A DNA stretch of 64,000 bases from contig OY843749.1 of the NCBI GenBank assembly GCA_963693025.1, forward strand, positions 2,604,001-2,668,000, read 5' to 3'. This document shows, one piece after another, positions 61,234-64,000 of the stretch. Positions within the stretch are counted from its first letter, which is position 1. Every line of letters begins with the position of its first letter. A model generated the notes under the pieces. It saw only the letters and a program-made list of their open reading frames with translations. It made no database searches and was not told the DNA's origin. Source of the stretch: JAHRAW01 sp963693025 (GTDB lineage Bacteria > Pseudomonadota > Gammaproteobacteria > Arenicellales > Poriferihabitantaceae). The position numbers were made by a program, and so were the translations under genes.

Positions 61234-61434
61234 TCGTCATTCTCGAACGGTAGAAAATAGGGAGCCGACAGGCGACCATATTTTCTTCGATTCGGGAATC
61301 TCCCTAAGGTTACCGTGGACTTTGGCGAAGCCCGTGCCAACCTTAGGGAGATTCCCGAGGACGCAAGTGTCCGGTAAGCCGCCGCTTAAAAGAAAAAGCG
61401 CGGCGGCAACGGACACTAACGCTCGAGAATGACG
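61234..61434 (-). repeat. Palindromic MITE-like repeat, copy 14 (short form)
   Basis: Full reverse-oriented copy between the divergent CDF and MscS genes. Downstream, TTCACTCTCGAATGACGCAT is a decayed end. The last 80 bases before mscS are AT- and C-rich and show no clear promoter. Confidence 0.92.
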
Positions 61435-61545
61435 AGGAGTTGGTTTTTCCTTCACTCTCGAATGACGCATAGTTGGTTTTTCCCCTCCACAAAATAAAAT
61501 ATAATCCCAACCTACTCATCCACCCCCAACAACCCAAAAAAACCC

Positions 61546-62688
61546 ATGCTAAACAACCCCATCTACCTAACACTCGCAAACTGGACCGGCGAAAACGCCT
61601 GGATCGCACAAGTGTTTTTAGTCGTTTTCCTCTCCATGTTATGCAACCTCCTGCTACGCATCGCGCTCAACCGACTACATAAAAAACTGCAAGCCACCAC
61701 CATGCGCTGGGACGATGCGGTTGTTTCGGCGTTGCAGGGGCCGGCGGTGTTGGTGGTGTGGGTGGTTGGTTTGACTTTTGCGGCGGATATTATTCATGCC
61801 GAAACTCAGGCGGCAATTTTTGAAGCGGTCGGTCCCCTGCGGCAGATTGGCGTGGTCGTCGCGATGACTTGGTTTCTGTTGCGCCTGACGCATCGCTTGC
61901 AAAGCAACATCATCGCGCGCAACAAAAAAACCGAGGGGCGGGTTGATGCGAGCACGGTGGATGCGATTGGCAAACTGCTGCGCGCTTCCATTCTGATTAC
62001 GGCGGGGTTGGTGATGCTGCAGACGCTGGGCTTCAGCATCTCCGGCATCCTCGCATTCGGTGGCATCGGCGGCATTGCCGTCGGTTTCGCCGCCAGAGAT
62101 TTGCTCGCCAACTTCTTTGGCGGGCTGATGTTGTATCTCGACCGCCCGTTCACGGTGGGCGACTGGGTGCGCTCGCCCGACCGGCAAATCGAAGGCACGG
62201 TCGAGCATATTGGCTGGCGGCAGACGCGCGTGCGCGCGTTTGACATGCGCCCGATTTACATTCCCAACGGCGTGTTTTCCACGATGGTCATCGTCAATCC
62301 GTCGCGCATGACGCACCGGCAGTTATACGAAACCATCGGCATCCGCTACCGCGACGCGGATAAGATGGCGGGCATCGTCGCCGATGTGTCGGCGATGCTT
62401 AAAGCGCATCCGGACATCGACCCATCGCAGACGACGATTGTCAATTTTGATTCCTTCGCGCCCTCGTCGCTGGACTTCTTTGTGTATGCCTACACGCGCA
62501 CGACTTCGTGGGTGCGGTTTCACGAAGTCAAGCAGGATGTGTTGCTGAAAATCAACGACATCATCGCCGCGCACGGCGCGCAAATCGCGTTCCCGACTTC
62601 GACCTTGCATCTACCCGACGGCGTGCGCGTGACGCCTGACGATGGCGGCGGCGAGCAAGCGGCGCCCGGCGCCAGCGCACGCGACTAA
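61546..62688 (+). CDS. MscS-family small-conductance mechanosensitive channel
   Basis: A 380-residue inner-membrane channel that releases solutes on osmotic downshock. Helices lie around QVFLVVFLSMLCNLLLRIAL, VLVVWVVGLTFAADII, IGVVVAMTWFLLRL and ILITAGLVMLQTLGFSISG. The pore helix follows with the Gly/Ala-rich GGIGGIAVGFAARDLLANFF, and then the beta domain (DRPFTVGDWVRSPDRQIEGT, VEHIGWRQTRVRAF, YIPNGVFSTMVIVNPSRMTH). It has two helices more than minimal MscS, like YbdG/YnaI-type members. The C-terminal tail is Gly/Ala-rich. Confidence 0.92.
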   Translation: MLNNPIYLTLANWTGENAWIAQVFLVVFLSMLCNLLLRIALNRLHKKLQATTMRWDDAVVSALQGPAVLVVWVVGLTFAADIIHAETQAAIFEAVGPLRQIGVVVAMTWFLLRLTHRLQSNIIARNKKTEGRVDASTVDAIGKLLRASILITAGLVMLQTLGFSISGILAFGGIGGIAVGFAARDLLANFFGGLMLYLDRPFTVGDWVRSPDRQIEGTVEHIGWRQTRVRAFDMRPIYIPNGVFSTMVIVNPSRMTHRQLYETIGIRYRDADKMAGIVADVSAMLKAHPDIDPSQTTIVNFDSFAPSSLDFFVYAYTRTTSWVRFHEVKQDVLLKINDIIAAHGAQIAFPTSTLHLPDGVRVTPDDGGGEQAAPGASARD

Positions 62689-62700
62689 CGCGGCGCGACG

Positions 62701-62994
62701 ATGCCGGCGTTGCGGTTTGTCGTCAGCGGTCGCGTGCAGGGCGTGGGGTTTCGCTACGCGACCCGGCGGATGGCAGAGCAATTGAACTTGTCGGGCTGGG
62801 TTGCGAACCGCCCGAATGGCGAGGTCGAGGCGCTGGCGCGGGGCGAGGCGGCGCATCTGGCGCGGTTTGAAGCGTGGCTATGGAGCGGTCCCGACTCCGC
62901 AAGCGTGAGCGAAGTGAAGGTGGAAACAGCGCCGGCGGACTCGGACAGCGCCGACACCGACACCGACACCGCCGACTTCCGCATCCGCGTATAA
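62701..62994 (+). CDS. acyP: Acylphosphatase
   Basis: Small enzyme that hydrolyses acyl phosphates. The 97-residue product has the signature LRFVVSGRVQGVGFRYATRR, with the catalytic Arg in GRVQGVGFR, and the second motif LSGWVANRPNGEVEALARGE, with its catalytic Asn. An Asp/Thr/Ser low-complexity segment (ADSDSADTDTDTADF) stands before the last strand FRIRV. It starts 12 bases after mscS and precedes adk. Confidence 0.93.
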   Translation: MPALRFVVSGRVQGVGFRYATRRMAEQLNLSGWVANRPNGEVEALARGEAAHLARFEAWLWSGPDSASVSEVKVETAPADSDSADTDTDTADFRIRV

Positions 62995-63021
62995 TACCCC
63001 CTTCCAACGGAGCATTGCGTG

Positions 63022-63687
63022 ATGAAACTGATTCTTCTGGGTGCCCCCGGCGCGGGCAAGGGCACCATCGCCAAACTGCTGTCCGCCAAAGACGGCTCGG
63101 TGCAGATTTCCACCGGCGACATTCTGCGCGGCGCGATCGATGCGCAGAACGAGTTGGGACGGCAGGCGCAAGACTACATGCGCCGCGGCGAACTGGTTCC
63201 GGACGAGTTGGTGATGGCGATTATGGAAGAGCGGCTGCGGCAACCCGACTGCGACAACGGCTTTCTGTTGGACGGCTTTCCGCGCACCATCCCGCAAGCC
63301 GAAGCGCTCAACCGCCTGCTGGATAAACTTGCGATTACGCTCGACATGGCGGTCAACATCGAGGTCGCGCGCGAAGTCATTTTGGAGCGCCTGACAACCC
63401 GCCGAACCTGCGAAAACCGCACCTGTCAGGAAATCTACAACATCATAAGCAAGCCGCCGGCGGTCGAGGGAATCTGCGACAAATGCGGCAGCGCGGTGGT
63501 TCAACGCGACGATGAAACCGAAGCGGCCATCAGCCGGCGCCTGGAAACCTACACCGAAAAAACCGCGCCGCTAATCGGGTTTTACGAAAAGCAGGGCTTG
63601 CTGGTGACGGTGCAATCAACCACCGGCGAGGAAGCAGTCAAAACCCTGACCGCTGAGTATCGGCGTCGAAGCAGAGACAGCGAATAG
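63022..63687 (+). CDS. adk: Adenylate kinase, zinc-lid type
   Basis: Catalyses ATP + AMP to 2 ADP. The 221-residue product starts MKLILLGAPGAGKGTIAKLL with the P-loop GAPGAGKGT, then STGDILRGAI (AMP site) and LLDGFPRTIPQAE. The LID domain contains Cys130, Cys135, Cys152 and Cys155 (C-x4-C-x16-C-x2-C), a structural zinc site as in many non-enteric kinases but with a longer first spacing. A GTG one codon earlier is an alternative start. Probably cotranscribed with acyP. Confidence 0.96.
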   Translation: MKLILLGAPGAGKGTIAKLLSAKDGSVQISTGDILRGAIDAQNELGRQAQDYMRRGELVPDELVMAIMEERLRQPDCDNGFLLDGFPRTIPQAEALNRLLDKLAITLDMAVNIEVAREVILERLTTRRTCENRTCQEIYNIISKPPAVEGICDKCGSAVVQRDDETEAAISRRLETYTEKTAPLIGFYEKQGLLVTVQSTTGEEAVKTLTAEYRRRSRDSE

Positions 63688-63718
63688 CGGTGCTCACCAA
63701 AGCCGCCGGCACGTAACC

Positions 63719-64000
63719 ATGCACACCCTCAAACGAAAAATTGCGCGCAGACTGCCGGCCCCGGTCAAGTATTACCTCCGCGTTTTACCGGACAAACTGC
63801 GCTTGTGCGCGCTGGAGTGGGGTTATCGCCTACGCCTGCATAAATTACCCCCCCCCCCCCCCCCCGATTTGGGCGAGTGGCAATACAGCCTCAGCGCGGT
63901 GCAAGTCTATGGCGGCGCGCGCCGGCCCGGTGTCAGCGGTTATTACCGGCTATATGACGAGGAGGATTTTTTAACGGCTTCGGTGGAATCGCATCTGCCG
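63719..64000 (+). CDS. Unidentified gene, 5' part only, containing a poly-C tract (possible glycosyltransferase)
   Basis: An open frame of 94 codons running off the window, starting MHTLKRKIARRLPAPVKYYL. A run of 18 C encodes six prolines at residues 44-49. The sequence after it (LSAVQVYGGARRPGVSGYYR, LYDEEDFLTASVESHLP) vaguely resembles the N-terminus of family 2-like glycosyltransferases, in which a first strand leads to RxRNEE-type residues and SxxSHLP. That identification is weak. The frame stays open through the C tract as assembled, so any change in tract length would shift it. Confidence 0.5.
   Translation, partial: MHTLKRKIARRLPAPVKYYLRVLPDKLRLCALEWGYRLRLHKLPPPPPPDLGEWQYSLSAVQVYGGARRPGVSGYYRLYDEEDFLTASVESHLP
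63848..63865 (+). repeat. Homopolymeric C tract inside a coding frame
   Basis: Eighteen consecutive C residues near the 5' end of the last gene. Tracts of this length slip readily during replication and are also error-prone to sequence. Confidence 0.9.

Noticed and set aside
63741..63974. Alternative 77-codon frame across the poly-C tract
   Set aside because: It is internal to the open frame that starts at 63719 and is Arg/Cys/Ser-rich shadow sequence; but if the tract length is misassembled the true frame after it could change.

Overview
The window reads as a GC-rich chromosomal segment of a gammaproteobacterium. The evidence is gene order: (murB)-ftsQ-ftsA-ftsZ-lpxC-(dciA)-secA-argJ-mutT-coaE, murA followed by his genes, coaD/rsmD beside ftsY, rodZ-hisS-yfgM-bamB-der, rpsP-rimM-trmD-rplS and xerD are classical gammaproteobacterial neighbourhoods, and FtsZ, XerD and LpxC carry the expected family motifs. 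The species cannot be named from the sequence alone. A MttB-family methyltransferase and a TRAP transporter beside D-amino-acid-type enzymes would suit a marine or host-associated heterotroph, but that is inference.

Layout. 1-5.5 kb: end of the cell-wall/division cluster and lpxC. 5.5-11.2 kb: secA, argJ, mutT, coaE. 11.2-20.3 kb: a SUF Fe-S cluster operon (iscR-type regulator, sufB, sufC, sufD, sufT, Rieske protein), broken between sufB and sufC by accessory genes. 20.3-24.1 kb: murA-hisD-hisC. 24.1-27.5 kb: fdx, coaD, rsmD, ftsY, infA. 27.5-34.7 kb: a giant NAD-glutamate dehydrogenase and a MttB-like methyltransferase. 34.8-44 kb: iscA, mtaB, ndk, rlmN, rodZ, hisS, yfgM, bamB, der. 44.3-51.2 kb: xseA, a DctPQM TRAP transporter, a DadA-like oxidoreductase and a divergent Asp/Glu-type racemase. 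51.6-59.6 kb: rpsP-rimM-trmD, two tiny membrane proteins, rplS, a TPR-like exported protein, xerD, relA. 60-64 kb: a CDF metal exporter, an MscS channel, acylphosphatase, adk, and the start of an unidentified gene containing an 18-base C tract.

Three things stand out. (1) The 5' end of sufC occurs three times in direct orientation: two truncated copies plus the intact gene. Each truncated copy is followed directly by cargo, first ParA with a coiled-coil protein, then cytochrome c with cytochrome b561. A HARE-HTH/PD-(D/E)XK-like nuclease gene lies just upstream of the first copy. This looks like stacked insertions at one sufC 5' target. (2) A transposase-less, strongly palindromic repeat of about 200-265 bp, with ends CGTCATTCTCGA/TCGAGAATGACG, occurs 14 times plus end fragments. 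It fills nearly every larger intergenic gap and supplies the stop codons and last residues of dciA and xseA. (3) Many housekeeping proteins carry short low-complexity inserts or tails encoded by simple-sequence DNA (FtsQ, MutT, RsmD, GdhB, YfgM, RimM, acylphosphatase, and an extreme 167-residue tail on ribosomal protein S16).

No tRNA, rRNA, CRISPR array, integrase or transposase was recognised. Coordinates come from reading the sequence by eye; promoter calls rest on motif matches only.
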